Shown here in pieces: positions 22,330-34,749 of a DNA stretch of 64,000 nucleotides. The notes under the pieces are model-generated. The model ran no database searches. It saw nothing but the letters and a program-made list of their open reading frames with translations, and had not been told where the DNA came from. Within the stretch, counting starts at the first letter, position 1, and every line of letters starts with the position of its first letter. Source of the stretch: Choristoneura fumiferana (Eukaryota; Arthropoda; Insecta; Lepidoptera; Tortricidae); the NCBI RefSeq assembly GCF_025370935.1, contig NC_133474.1:19725740-19789739 (forward strand), read 5' to 3'. A program made the position numbers and the translations under genes.

Positions 22330-25310
22330 TATATCTATTATATACATATCTATTATTTATATTATGTTCTTCTACGTATTTCCTTTAGTAAATATGTATG
22401 TCCAATTTTAGGTAGGTACATTGTTATTTAACCATCGATTTTTCACTCGATTCGTGCTTTGTTTAATCTTCTTGAGCACCATTATTCAAAAAAATGTTTT
22501 CTTTTATTTGACACCTTACAAATTGCTCTTTGAGCTTTGCTATTGTTAGGCTGTAGCCATGAAAAGGCGGGCGGGAGCAGACCAACAATACGGGCGTAGT
22601 CAAAAAGAACAACGCACAATATCTGAGTCTAATTATAAAATTAAACTGTATACACGTCGTTTTGGCGAAATATTTCGCCATCAGTGTAATATAAGTTCTT
22701 TTGAAATAAAAGGTCATTGTTTTCTTTATTTTTGCAAAGACAAGGATTTTTTTCATCTACTCTGGTAGTGATGAAAGTGCATGCGATTTGGATATTGTTG
22801 TAAAGTAACATCTAATAATATCAGAAGGCGGCAAAAACTAACAAGTTAGGTAAATTCGTCAATTAGGTATTATTCGATACGAACGAGGCTGAAAAATATA
22901 TTTTTTTTAGTTTTATACTAAAAAAAATCTGCAATTATGACTGTAACAATAAAAATTTCGCAAAGAATAAATTATGCATAGGAATGTGGAGGTCCGTTTT
23001 TCTGTCTGTGGTCAGAGCTTTACCGCGAAGGTTGCCTCATAAAAAGATGATTGATTCAAAACTGCCAGCATTATAGTGAAAGACAAATTATGATTGCAGA
23101 CAGAATTTATCAAAAATAATAAGAATACGAAAACAAAGTGTTGTCTAACCATTATAGGAAGCAGATAAGATCAAATACAGTGAAAAAATAATATCTATGT
23201 ATGTAGTTCTCAGGTTCTTTGCAAGAAAATCATAACGAGCGAATATAAATGAAGTAAGAAAAAAAAACACGACGCTTTAAATAGAAACAAATGCATGCAA
23301 GTTCTAACTACGAAATTTCATTGTCTTTGAATGCCGATAAATACTGCATTGTTCCAACTTGATAATGATTAGGTATAACGGCAACAGGCACTCAGGAAAA
23401 AATATTTGATCTTTAATCTCGCGGAAGTTACTTAGTAAAAACGCTTATGAGAACCTCAGTTTGCATGCAAGGGAAAGTGTTTAGACGCTCACTATTCTGC
23501 AATAAATGGCAGAACTCAAATTACTTAAGAATAAATTGGTAAAATGGCTGCTTAACGAGTTCTTGAGCGTCCATATTAAACTAATCGGTGTCAAGTTGTA
23601 CCTTTGCAGCTTATTTAATACGAACAAAGATGTAACGCATGATGAACGTGACGGCAACATAAAAAATAAACATCGCATATCTATTAGTTTAATAGTATTC
23701 ATTGATCTCTTCTTTTAAAAGCCTTATGAAACGGATATCCGATGCATATTTAAAAGCGACAAGACAAATTAACCACTTAAAGCTTTTCAAAAAGTTTGGA
23801 CATCAGAGCCAATAGGTCGAATGTGCATTTTTGATGCTTTACAAGTCAAGCAAAATTAAACTTTAAAAGGTTTTAATGTTTCTAAATTAAGAAAACTAGT
23901 TATTAATATAGAAAGAGCATATAACTACAAGTATTTTCTGTCATGGCCTGAAAGAGGACAAAAAATTGAGTATGATTCTAAAAAAAAGTGATTTTGGTCT
24001 ATTGGCTCTGATGTCAGTTGTGTAAGTAAGATACTGCCTGTTACTCAGCATCTGGCAGTTCTAGATCTTCACATGTGTAGTGTTTAGCAAAAATCTTGCT
24101 TAATCTATATGTATCGTAACTAATCTGAAACCATCAATACTATCTATAAGTTAACAAGTACATATTGAATGGCAATTTTTCACTTCGACAAATTGGACAA
24201 GTTTTTTTTAACAATTGGCAACACTTAATAAGATGGATGCTTACTGTGAATTGCCATTTAATAGTTTCCTGTTCACATAGTTCCGTGAGAGCGGATAACC
24301 TCGCTCAAGATGGGTACAGTCAACCAACACGTTTGTTAGTATCTTGTACGTTATTCTGCCGCATTCGTGACCAAATTTGAGTTTCCTACTGTATAAAGTA
24401 CATTCTGTTTGACACTGTATTGTCAGTTTTATTGGCAGCATGTTCAAGGTACACTTTTAATTGCTTGTTTGTGTAACGATTTCATTTTTAATAGTAGAGG
24501 ATCCGTTTAAGAACGACCTTCACTCGTCTGTTCAATAGATAAAAAGTATGTTATTATAATTTTGTGTGAAAACAAGTATATCGCGAGTGGATTGCATAAA
24601 AAAATCCTGGCCAAAGTATAAAAACAAAAAATGTACAAGGAACCGATCATTCAAATTCAAACCAGATTTTATGCAGATAACCCTAAACCATTGTGTTTGC
24701 AATGAAATAGCGCTTATTTGATTTAATATAAGATTCATTTATTAAATAAAGGGGTGAAAATAACTAGTATTGACTTATACTTTATACCTGCCAACCCAGT
24801 AGGTAAAATAACCCAACTTTTATATATTTTATAGGCTTCATACTTTCGGTTGGTATTCAATTTATTTCATTTTTTATTTAATTATAGGTTAGCCAGCGAA
24901 ACCACTCGCGAGATATTTTTAACAGACTAAATTTGATACTTTTCATCCATTAAACAGATGAATGCAAATCCTCTGTAGTTCGGATCTTAGACTATAACAT
25001 AGAGCAAAACAACTTTGCTCTACATGAATCCAAACAGGTTCGTGGCGCCGTCTTATTAATTGTTCAGGTAGTATTCAACGCTGTTTTTAGATCTCATGCT
25101 CGCTGTTATGATAATTCCAATCACGTATTTTTGCGATGTGTAGCGAAGAGAGATTTAGTATCAAAAAACATAGAGCCTTTAATACCAACGAGTACTCGAG
25201 TATACTACTTAGTAACTGATATTTACTTTTTAAACTTATGGACTTTCTTGAGATGACTGTCATAGAGTATGTGTCAAAAATGAAGTAGGTAGTCGTTTTA
25301 AATTATATAA
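22330..25310. other. Non-coding stretch, nothing recognised
   Basis: Several short open frames exist here on both strands, but none has family similarity, splice support or composition unlike the surroundings. Near 23800-24020 the phrases CAGAGCCAATAGGTCGA and GGTCTATTGGCTCTGATGTC are inverted, so a decayed inverted-repeat element of about 210 bp is possible. Confidence 0.35.
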
Positions 25311-25314
25311 TAGC

Positions 25315-25700
25315 TTTTACCCGCGACTCCGTCTGCAAAGAGTTCGTAATATACTTAAAACAATCCTTCCCAGTTTCCCAGTCCTTCTCAGTTTGTTAGT
25401 AAACTATCTCCATACCAAATTTTATATTGATTATTGAGGACATACTGTAAGCATGAAAGCGTGATATGATAATATTAGCTAGGACTAGCTTTATCTCACT
25501 TCTTTGCTCCTGTGTAAGAATAAAACATAAGTTAGCTCTTATCCCGCGGGAATTTAGAAAAATACCTTCTTAGTGAACCTCAAGATCCTCAAGGAATATA
25601 TAGGTATCTGCCAAATTTCAAGTCTCTAGTTCTAATGTTATATGTGACTTGTCTGTCAGTCACTCAGTAACTCTTCTCTTCTATAAGTAACTACAGATTC
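25315..25700 (-). repeat. Dispersed repeat, minus strand (ACCCGCGACTCCGTC family)
   Basis: ACCCGCGACTCCGTCTGCAA at the left is the reverse complement of the widespread ...GAAGCCGCGGGTAAAAGCTA end. Internal TTATCCCGCGGGAATTTAG and CTCAAGGAATATATAGGTA recur at 27440-27690. Confidence 0.55.
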
Positions 25701-25709
25701 CACAACAAA

Positions 25710-27435
25710 CAGTTAGTGTTACGAGCAAGAAGTTAACAAAAACGTTCATCACCAAAATTCAGTGCAAAAGAAATTAGACATTTTGATGATAAACGATGTA
25801 ATCGTTAAAAAACTATATCAATTTTCAATGTGAACACCTCGCCTTTTTAGAGTAACGGTAATAAGGTCATAGACACGAAGACACGGTGTGGTCGGTACAC
25901 TGAATTGAGCGAATGATCTTAGAACGAGGCTATCATTCATTCAGTGAATGGATAACAATGTGCAGGCATTTGTTTAAATGGCATTATGAATTACTAGTTC
26001 TTGCTTGCAAGTCTGCGCAATATTCATAGTGATGATAACATTATGTTTTATGCACCAAGAGACGTCGATAATACTACTAATAAACTATTAAATGCGAAAT
26101 TATAAGTGTCAACGTAATCTTTACTAAATAAGTCTTCGTCGCACACAGCGGTTATACTAGTAAACTATGCTAATTCGCGTCGCACATACAATGCGTTCGC
26201 CGATAACTAACGTACATGCAGTATTTTTACCGACCTATTTAGTACGTGGCTCGTTTCATTTAAGGTCCAAGATAACAACACTGTTTTGATGAAAAAATAT
26301 AAACTAATGTAATGATCTACATGTTTTTCGGATTCCCACGAAACTACACAATTTTCCAAGATAAGAAGAGTTCCTATATATCTCTCTTTGGTTGATGGTT
26401 CATTCAAATTCGAACAACCGTTTATGCGCAATTAATCCACAGAGCGTCAACAAACTTACAGGCATTCCACATTATCGCATTAGTAGGATATCTTACATGT
26501 TAGATATGTAGAGCATTTTGAATGTGGACAATAAGAAACAAAAGACGGTATTATGTAGTTATAAAGCTGTATCACGATCTGTGAATCGAAAACGGTAACA
26601 GAAACAAATGCGACATGATTGTCTGTGTCGAGAAATAAGCTGTCTAACCATTATTTCATTCTTAAGTTTTTTGCATGTACAGTACCGTTAAAGTACATGG
26701 CAGAAGAGCTATGCTTTAATAACACTGAACCGGACCAGTTTGGAGTCATTCGAGCAATCCATTCTGGAGCTAGATATGTGGCACTGGTATGTATATACCC
26801 AGTAACAAAGTAAGTTAGTACGTGGAACGAGCTCGCTTATAGCTAGCTGTCTTAGGGCTTAGACAACGATCGTGTGTTCCGGACATAGAGATGGAGGGAG
26901 ATGGACATACAAATGTGATTAAATCGCATGATAGGAATGATAAGAAGGAAGAACATATAGCAAATTAAGAAAATTACAACGTTGATAGCATTGAGAGTAT
27001 TGTGATAGAATTGCGATTGAGACAATTAAAGGACGTAAAATTATTTGAGATCAAATAAAAATTTACAATAAAATTAATCAAATTAAAAAAAAATAGTTAT
27101 ATAAACGAAATCTTAAAGAATAAATTGTTATAATGCCAGAAACATGTTGTAAGTAGGCAATTAGGCTTCATAATAATAAGTACCTATAAGTAATTGTAGG
27201 TAAATATAATACACGTATAAAGTATGCGCCTGAAGTTCACACCTGTTACGACGTCAGCTGTAACAATGGTAAAGAATATGAATAAGTATTCATGAATTTG
27301 AATTTCTGGCTACAAAGCGGACAGTGAAAAAAAAATATGTAGACACAAAATGCAAATATAGTGGAACAAATATACTCGAAAGAATGTTATGTTGTACTAG
27401 CATAATTTCGAGACTCAACATTCTTTGAAGAATAA
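25710..27435. other. Non-coding stretch, nothing recognised
   Basis: AT-rich with no supported gene. Confidence 0.35.
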
Positions 27436-27439
27436 GACA

Positions 27440-27690
27440 TTGGCTAACTTTTTATCCCGCGAGAATTCCCAAAAATCCCTTCATAGTGCACCTTTATGAT
27501 CCTCAAGGGAATGTGTGCGAAATATCAAGTCTCTGGCTCTTTAGAATCACTTACTCTTTTATAGGTACACTATAGCGGTTGCCCGCGACTCCGTCCGCTT
27601 AGAATTCGTTAAAGTATCGCTATTTCGCGATTTTCGCGGCAAACAAACAAAACAGATAAACTTTCGCATTTATAATATTAGTGAGATTAC
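27440..27690 (-). repeat. Dispersed repeat, minus strand
   Basis: TTTTTATCCCGCGAGAATTC, TTGCCCGCGACTCCGTCC and TTTCGCATTTATAATATTAG are the reverse complements of landmarks in the plus-strand copies at 32740-32940 and 38441-38687. Confidence 0.6.
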
Positions 27691-27699
27691 ATACATAGA

Positions 27700-29065
27700 T
27701 AAACCAACATTGCAGAAACGATTTATGAAATAAATATTTTTTTATCGATCGATCGAATCGTTAAAACAAATTGCTTGAAAGTCGTAATAATTTGCAAGAA
27801 ACAACAGAGTTGTTAATTTTGAAGTCGGCTTGAATGCTGCAAAGTCACATGATTTCGTACGAGCCCAATAAACAATATCCAACATTATATTTTGATTACT
27901 CTTGTCAAATAAATGCTGATATTTCTTTAGCTTTAGCGGGTATAATAACTTCGTTTAGTCATCAAAATTCGTTCGTTAATATTGCAATGTTTGCTTTTAG
28001 CGGTTTGAGAAAGTTGCCAACATATTTTCTATGCAATAGTATATTTTTTATCGAGGGAAATAAGCCAATATATACCCGAGGTGGTTAGCCACCCGAGCTT
28101 TAGCGAGGGTGTTTATTTATCCGAGAGTTTATATATTGACTTTTAGTCTCGCGGTGAAAACTCTATTTTTCACTTCGATTGCGAGTAAAATCGATTTATT
28201 TTTATTTTTATAGTTTATGATTTACGCTCTACAAAAATTTCAAAGTTTTCGCGGTAAGTATTTTTTTCCAACCAGCCAGACACAGTATAACAAAATCGCT
28301 TCGGCGAAATGGTCCATACACAAACGGGAATAAATAGAATGGCACCACCTTCTGTGCGGAAAAAGCATAAAACTAAGACCACGTAGACTAAGAACGTAAC
28401 ATTTTCGTCATGTAAATGGTCCACACACAATCTTATTTGATGCCAAAAACTAAGCAAGTAAGTAGGTACTGGCTGTTTGAGTTTATCTAAGTCACTCGAA
28501 GTAAATTAAAAAAAACTTTTACTCCTCAGGGACTAAAGTATTCACTTTACTCCCGCCTCGTAAGGCGTTACCTTTAACGTTGACCTACTTTTGCATGAGC
28601 ATTAGAGAGCATGAGAAGTGAAAAAGATTTTTTTTATACTTTGTGACAGTATTTTTTTCTCACAATGATATTTTAATAAAAGCGGTATGACGTAATATAA
28701 AATTTTATCGGTATCTGAGTTACCAGTGGTTACTGAGCCATAGAAACAAAACGTTAATAAGAATAAAACAACAGTTGCTGAACCAGTTGACAAGCGTTGA
28801 TATCCTGTTCTATTGTTATGGCTTCCCTGTTCATTGCATCTGCTACTAGGCATGTGCCGCTAGTACCTCTACCACGCAATGAAAAGAGAAAACTCTCGGC
28901 TCACCGCGCTGCCCATGGAGCGCAGCAGAAATCCACATCACAATGTCAGACCGTCATTATAAGGGAATCAGGATGAGGCGTAGGATTACACTTAAGTGAT
29001 ACTTATTTTTAATTTACCCAATAACATTTCTGGTACATATAACGTTTTAAGCTTTCGTGATTCTC
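27700..29065. other. Non-coding stretch, nothing recognised
   Basis: An 84-codon open frame at 27834-28088 is unrecognised and AT-rich like its surroundings. Around 28075-28140 the text CCCGAGGTGGTTAGCCACCC forms a small palindrome. No gene supported. Confidence 0.35.
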
Positions 29066-29070
29066 ACTCA

Positions 29071-29569
29071 TAGTCAAAATACCACCAACGGGACTTATCA
29101 CGCTAACACACACGAGTAATATTTACCTCGACGTTTCGGCAACATTGCAGTGGCCGTGGTCACGAGTGGACTGAAGTGTGGGGTGTCAAGTCTGCCTAGC
29201 AGCGCGAGTCCTTCGAACTACCTGCACTTGATCACTTTTATTAGTCACCCTATCACACCGACACACAACACTAACAATCGCGTCGGGATGAATGTTCGGA
29301 GGGACGATCGGACGTTGTTAGTGTTGTGTGTCGGTGTGATAGGGTGACTAATAAAAGTGACCAAGTGCGGGTAGTTCGTGATACGAGTGCCGGTACTATT
29401 AGTGATCAAGTGCGGGTAGTTCGAAGAAATCGCGCTGCTAGGCAGACTTGACACCCCACACTTCAGTCTACTCGTGACCACGGCAACTGTAACGTTGCCG
29501 AAACGTCGAGGTAAATATTACTTGTGTAAAAATAGCGTGATAAGTCCCGTTTATGGTATTTTGACTATT
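29071..29569. mobile_element. Complete foldback element with a second palindrome in its loop
   Basis: The outer arms (29071-29235 and 29399-29569) are inverted copies: AGTCAAAATACCACCAACGG, CTCGACGTTTCGGCAAC and CACGAGTGGACTGAAGTG on the left, with complements on the right. Between them, 29236-29358 is another near-perfect palindrome built on TATCACACCGACACACAAC and its complement. No transposase frame. Single arms of the family lie at 13540-13757 and 17281-17405. Confidence 0.8.
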
Positions 29570-29574
29570 TCTGG

Positions 29575-30755
29575 TACAGTTCGTACAGCTAATGGCTATC
29601 GACGAGCTTGGCTCCTCTCCAAATTCAATACTAGCACCCTTGACCGGCTCAGCTAGCTGCACTCTGTATTATCACGACAGATAATAAAACGCAGACTTTA
29701 TGGATTTGGCCGTGAAAACGGCTTTCTCGATAAATGGAAAATTTTATTATAGCTTTAGAAGTAAATTAATGTATTTTGTCTTAAATAATGCTACTCGTAG
29801 TTTACTCCCAGGGACAAGGACAAGACTGTAGATTGTTTTACGTCTTACTCACACAGTAGTACTATTTAAATTAAATGCCCACCCCTGTTAGCATTGTTGC
29901 ACTCATGAATTTCTATGAAATAGTTAAACCTTGTCGTAACATTTTAAATACAAAAAAAGAAGGTTAGCCACTGACTTAAACATGAACAACTGAACGCAAA
30001 TATGTCAATTTTGACAATATTTCTGTAGATTTAGGTACTGTCCTCTATCTCACAGCAGAGCAGAGTGGCAGAGTTTCTCCAATTTTCGACAAAGAGAAGT
30101 ATTTTATCAGAAAATTCTATAGATAACTCACCTAGGTATATTACTACAACACACTACACTACAATTTTTTTCTCAAAGTTATGCGTCAGCGATTCGCCGT
30201 GGACAATTAGACATATTCGTTTATTTATGCAACAATTTGTTGCCGTAATTATATTTATGGAAAAATACGTAAAAATTTCAAAGAACGAAGTATTTAACAG
30301 CGTAGAACTTATCTACTAAGTATATCGTCGATACATATCAAACTAACGTGTCCGAACCCTGGCTTTAACTCAATCCACACTTTATCACGATTCTCACAAC
30401 TAAAACTGGGTTGCGCAAAACGTAGCAAGAAAAGTCCTTCAAAGTGCGAAAAGTTTTACCTCCGACAGTCGTGACTTGTTCGCCGTTTGCGACTTGGAGT
30501 AGGTAGGTATGCAAGAGAACGCGTTCAGAATGCAATTTAATTCTGTGAAGGATTTTGGAAGCAGAGCAATGGTTATAGTCTTAAGAATGACACACAAACT
30601 TTAAAAAAATACACGTCTTTTTATGTCGTTTGAGACACTATGTTATAGATAATATATAAGTAACAAGTGTAGTACCTAGATACAATGTCCTCAATTCTAA
30701 CTTAATTGAAAACTTAAGCACGAAAAAAAAGATATCGCTGCTACCTGAATTGTCG
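29575..30755. other. Non-coding stretch up to the start of copy A
   Basis: No supported gene. This left flank of copy A has no visible similarity to the left flank of copy B (the K2P exon). Confidence 0.4.
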
Positions 30756-31826
30756 TGCAAATCGTAAAAAAAAACAATTGAATATCCGATAGGCGGACAA
30801 AAGGTTAGTTTTTCAAGTGGTACGGAGTAAGAAGACCATGGTACAGCATCTTGGTCACCAAAAGTACCAAAGGTAAGTTCTACCGGTATTTAGTATCACT
30901 TCCTAGTTCTTTCTGTTATACTAACAACACCAGGAAATGCTGTAAAGCCAAAGTAAGATATTTTTAGTACTACGACAGACGAGGAATCGTGGATGTTTAG
31001 AAGAGAAACCTATATACATTAGTGGGAGATTGTATCAAGTTGTTACATAAGTTACATTACAAAACTTTTTCCGTGCGAATATTTATGATTTCACCCAATT
31101 CAAACTCGCGCTCAACTATTCTTGCATCAGGAACACTGACCCGCCGTCTGCCTGTCTGTCTAATTTCGCAAGCAGGAGAGGACGGCTCGATCACGACCCA
31201 AAACTAGCTACAAAAAGTATAAAAAGCTAACTGAACAGTATTTAATTTCAATACCAAGCAAAATGAACTTTTCAACTATTTGTCGCGCAAATTCCAGCTG
31301 AATAGTAAATTTGATTGAATTGAATTGCAATCGCCTTTTGCTAGTGTGTTTGTGACCACATTTTATGTGGCCATGATCGTTGAATCTTCGTGACAGTCGA
31401 TCGCTTGACCTCAGAAATTACCAATCAATATTCTCTATTCATTTACGCGGTCATTTATTGTGTCGATATTACATAGAATTGATCGTTTCGACCTTCCGAT
31501 CAAATGTCGATCGGTTGTAAAGTAAACATTCACTTACCAAGTTTCTTAAGAGGCTGTCAGTACAGATCAAATTGCATGCTTTAATAGGGTTGCATTATAC
31601 ACTACTTTGTATACTTATTTATTTTTCAAATCGAACGATTACGACAGAAATAAAACTAGGCCTCGTTACTAAACTACTTTGGTGGTTCAGTTAGAGAAGT
31701 ATGTTTTTACTTCTACTTCCCACCGTCTGTATCCTTAGATTAGGATTTAAATGCGGTTTCACCATCATCAGTTAGGTTTGATCATTTTTCACAGAAGGTT
31801 TAATATGATTTTATATGACCTTTTTT

Positions 31827-32062
31827 AGAGAGAGGGTGTTATAAGTTTGACCGCTATGTGTGCCTGTGTGTGTCTGTCTGTCTGTGGTACCTGAGCTCTT
31901 AAACGGGTAGACCGATTTGAATGCGGTTTTTTAATTGAAAGCAGGTTTTTTAGCGATGGTTCTCAGACATGTTTTTATCAAAATCGGTTCAGCCGTTTTT
32001 GAGATATTAAACTTTGAAGTGACAAAGTCAGGGGTTTTCCAACTTTTTGTTGGTTAGGTTAG
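31827..32062 (+). repeat. Dispersed repeat (same family as 1531-1760)
   Basis: GGTGTTATAAGTTTGACCGC through AGACCGATTTGAATGCGG to CTTTTTGTTGGTTAGG; allelic partner at 45577-45810. Confidence 0.6.
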
Positions 32063-32314
32063 GTTATTTGGACAAAAGTTGATTTTACAACATGTAAAGA
32101 AAAAAAATATGTTTTTATTTTTAGTCTGTAATAAACCATATTAATTAACAAACAATCTCAAGCTACAATACAATCTACGCAAGCCAATCACGGTGCTGCC
32201 TGCTATAAATGCGAAAGTGTTTGTTTAGTATAAAATTCACAGCTTAACAAATAATCCATCGACAATTAAGAGAGAGGATAGGTGTAGTCTAATGTAAGGT
32301 AGCTTAGACAAGTA

Positions 32315-32461
32315 CAGTCATCAGCACAAATATCTGAGACTAAAAAGCGTGCATAAATATCTGATTCGCCTCTATGACCATTTCTAGGGCCGCCGGCCGG
32401 TAGGACGAGTCAGATAATTTTACACGCTTCACTGTAGCAGATATTAATTAATGCAGGTGAA
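32315..32461. mobile_element. CAGTCACC-family MITE, diverged copy (copy A)
   Basis: TA|CAGTCATCAGCACAAATATC at the left and GCAGATATTAATTAATGCAG at the right; partner in copy B at 46345-46480, which lacks the right terminus. Confidence 0.65.
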
Positions 32462-32528
32462 TGTATGTAGGTACATAATTATACCCAAAAACCATTTTTT
32501 TTAATATCGCAGAGGCATCTGTTATAAC

Positions 32529-32707
32529 AAAAAAATCATCTTTCCCACCGACCCAGCACATCAAAACAATAAATAATTATACATACCTACATTTATTTTT
32601 TTTGTTACTTGATTAGGATAAAATTTATTGAATAAATGCTCCCCGGCCCGCGGAAATGTTGCAATTTTTGTACATGGCCCATCTCTAAATCTAGTTCCCC
32701 ATCCCTG
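32529..32707. mobile_element. hAT MITE, left end missing (copy A)
   Basis: The right end TTCCCCATCCCTG and the right flank CCCTAATC (32708-32715) are intact. The left terminus and the first roughly 170-180 bp, present in copy B at 46532-46876, are absent. Confidence 0.75.
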
Positions 32708-32739
32708 CCCTAATCCATACTAATATAGGTACTTGTAAT

Positions 32740-32940
32740 ACTAATATTATAAATGCGAAAGTGTGTTGTGTTTGTGTGTTTGTATGTTTGTCCGTCTTTC
32801 ACGTTGAAACGGAGCGACCAATCGACGTGATTTTTGGCATAGACATAGGCTACTTTTTATCCCGGGAAACAGCACAGTTCCCGAGGGAACAGCGCGCGAT
32901 AACCGAATACCACGCGGGCGAAGCCGTGGGCTAAAACTAA
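32740..32940 (+). repeat. Dispersed repeat (TAATATTATAAATGCGAAAG ... GAAGCCGTGGGCTAAAA)
   Basis: Contains TTCACGTTGAAACGGAGCG, TTTTTATCCCGGGAAACAG and CGCGCGATAACCGAATACC, a very common lepidopteran interspersed repeat. Partner in copy B at about 46905-47120. Confidence 0.65.
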
Positions 32941-33294
32941 TATAACTTTATTTTAAACTCGAGTTCTCACAAGATTTCTGTGAAAAGATGAAAACACTAT
33001 TTATCGGAATCGGAACCATTCTTCAATTCCACTGCTCAACGCTTGCTTAGTATCAAAGCCGAATTCCAATGAAAGTTTGGTTTCGCGATTCGTTCTCGGT
33101 TTCGAATGTAATGCATTAGCTGCAGTCAGTTATGACCAGTCACGAACCGCTTCTAAAACGCCCGAGATAAAAAAATATTTTGCAAACACTACTACGAGTA
33201 GGTACCGCTTTGTTGTTTATTTTGATATGATTAATGATTGTCTGTCTAAAAACAGTAGAAAGGAATGATTATTTATCTTCTAATACCTCAACTA

Positions 33295-33592
33295 GTGGTG
33301 GCCTAGTGGTTTGACCCATCGCCTCTCAAGCAGTGGGTCGTGGGTTCAAACTCCGGCTCGCACCTCTGAGTTTTTCGAAATTCATGTGCGGAGTTACATT
33401 TGAAATTTACCACGAGCTTTGCGGTGAAGGAAAACATCGTGAGGAAACCTGCACAAACCTGCGAAGCAATTCAATGGTGTGTGTGAAGTTCCCAATCCGC
33501 ACTGGGCCCGCGTGGGAACTATGGCCCAAACCCTCTCATTCTGAGGGGAGGCCTGTGCCCTGCAGTGGGACGTATATAGGCTGGGATGATGA
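33295..33592 (+). mobile_element. Metulj-like tRNA-derived SINE with 9-bp target duplication
   Basis: A tRNA-like head has box A (GGCCTAGTGG) and box B (GGTTCAAACTCC; one inserted base compared with copy B). It is followed by the conserved body GGTGAAGGAAAACATCGTGA and the tail GGCTGGGATGATGA. Flanked by CCTCAACTA at 33286-33294 and 33593-33601. The open frame across it is a by-product, not a gene. Confidence 0.9.
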
Positions 33593-33724
33593 CCTCAACT
33601 AACAAAGCTTAATTCCAAGGCTCTCTTGAGACGACATTTGTATGTATGATCATGTATGATCACAAATTTCTACCCACATATGTATGCTCGAAAATAACCT
33701 CATTGTATAATCGGCTTTTTTTCC

Positions 33725-33960
33725 GACCGGTCAAGATTGGGCCGACGTATCTTAATTTTACTTGTAACGTGTAGAGACTTGCACCCCCTTTTATAGGGGT
33801 AGAAGAGAAAAAAATATATGTAATAATTTTATTCTGTTCTTTGTATGTAAATCATACACTTTTATACCGAATTTTATACTATATTCATACAGACTTGCAC
33901 CCGCTGTATAGGGGTGGGAGGGCAAAAGTTATAGATTTCTTAATTTTTTTTTATTCACAA
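33725..33960. repeat. Two-unit repeat GACTTGCACCC...TATAGGGGT
   Basis: GACTTGCACCCCCTTTTATA at about 33777 and GACTTGCACCCGCTGTATAG at about 33892 are two units about 115 bp apart; partner in copy B at about 47870-48085. Confidence 0.5.
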
Positions 33961-34458
33961 ATATATAAACACTAGACTTCATGTCAAATTTCAGCTTTCT
34001 AGGACATTGGGAAGAAGTGAGTGAGGGACTAAATTGACGTATTTTTGGTATCAATAAAATCTAAAGTATTAAAACTAGATCAACGAAACTTGGTATGTTT
34101 AAGATAAGTTTCCGAGCCACATCGCTGTAAATTTGGACTTTCTGGTGTCAACTGGGACGATGTTATGAGGGTTTGAAAATACGACGAAACGGTTCGAGAA
34201 TAGGTAGGTAGTGCCCCATGACTTCTTTTTTTTCGTTTTGGCGGGGGCACTAGATAACATTTCAATATCCATAAGTAAACGTAATAATCTCATTATTTGA
34301 ACACTGCTCAAGAGGTTTTCCCACTTTGCCGGAAACAATGGTAATTAAAATAGACTCTGATAATAAAAACAAGACGTAAATCTGGAGAATTGAGCATTCA
34401 TGTTCCCTTAACATTCCTCGTTTTCAGTATTAGTGATAGAAAAGTAGAACACCAAGCC

Positions 34459-34545
34459 GGGACACAACCTCTCAATCAGAGGGTCGGGGTTCGAACCCGA
34501 GCTCATACCTATCTCTATGATTTTCGGAATTTATGTAGGTAGGTA
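34459..34545 (+). mobile_element. SINE head fragment (tRNA box B)
   Basis: GGGTCGGGGTTCGAACCCGA followed by TCGGAATTTATGTAGG matches the first part of the SINE at 33295. Copy B (about 48932-49010) has lost the box B. Confidence 0.55.
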
Positions 34546-34555
34546 CGAAATCAAA

Positions 34556-34745
34556 TTTGTGATATATCACTCACTCACTTTTTGTCTGTCCCTGACTGAA
34601 TGCTCCTCTCATCCACTCAAAGGTTGACTGGTAGAGATCCCTTAAAGGGATAAGTTCGCCTTTGTACATGTATTTCATTGTTTGTCATCTGTGTTTGTTT
34701 ACTTATTTTGTACAATAAAGAGTTTACGTACATACATACATACAT
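34556..34745 (+). repeat. LINE 3' UTR remnant
   Basis: CACTCAAAGGTTGACTGGTA, GGGATAAGTTCGCCTTTGTA and GTACAATAAAGAGTTTACGT with a CATA simple tail; partner at 49024-49208. A minus-strand copy is at 42095-42250. Confidence 0.65.
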
Positions 34746-34749
34746 ATAT

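Noticed and set aside
27834..28088. 84-codon plus-strand frame
   Set aside because: AT-rich, unrecognised, no exon signals.
33295..33370. Possible tRNA gene (box A and box B)
   Set aside because: Followed by a SINE body, flanked by a target duplication; a tRNA-derived retroposon, as are 52941 and 8770.
33333..33602. 89-codon open frame with the same reading at 47456-47746
   Set aside because: It lies wholly inside the tRNA-derived SINE and is repeated because the SINE is duplicated; not a gene.
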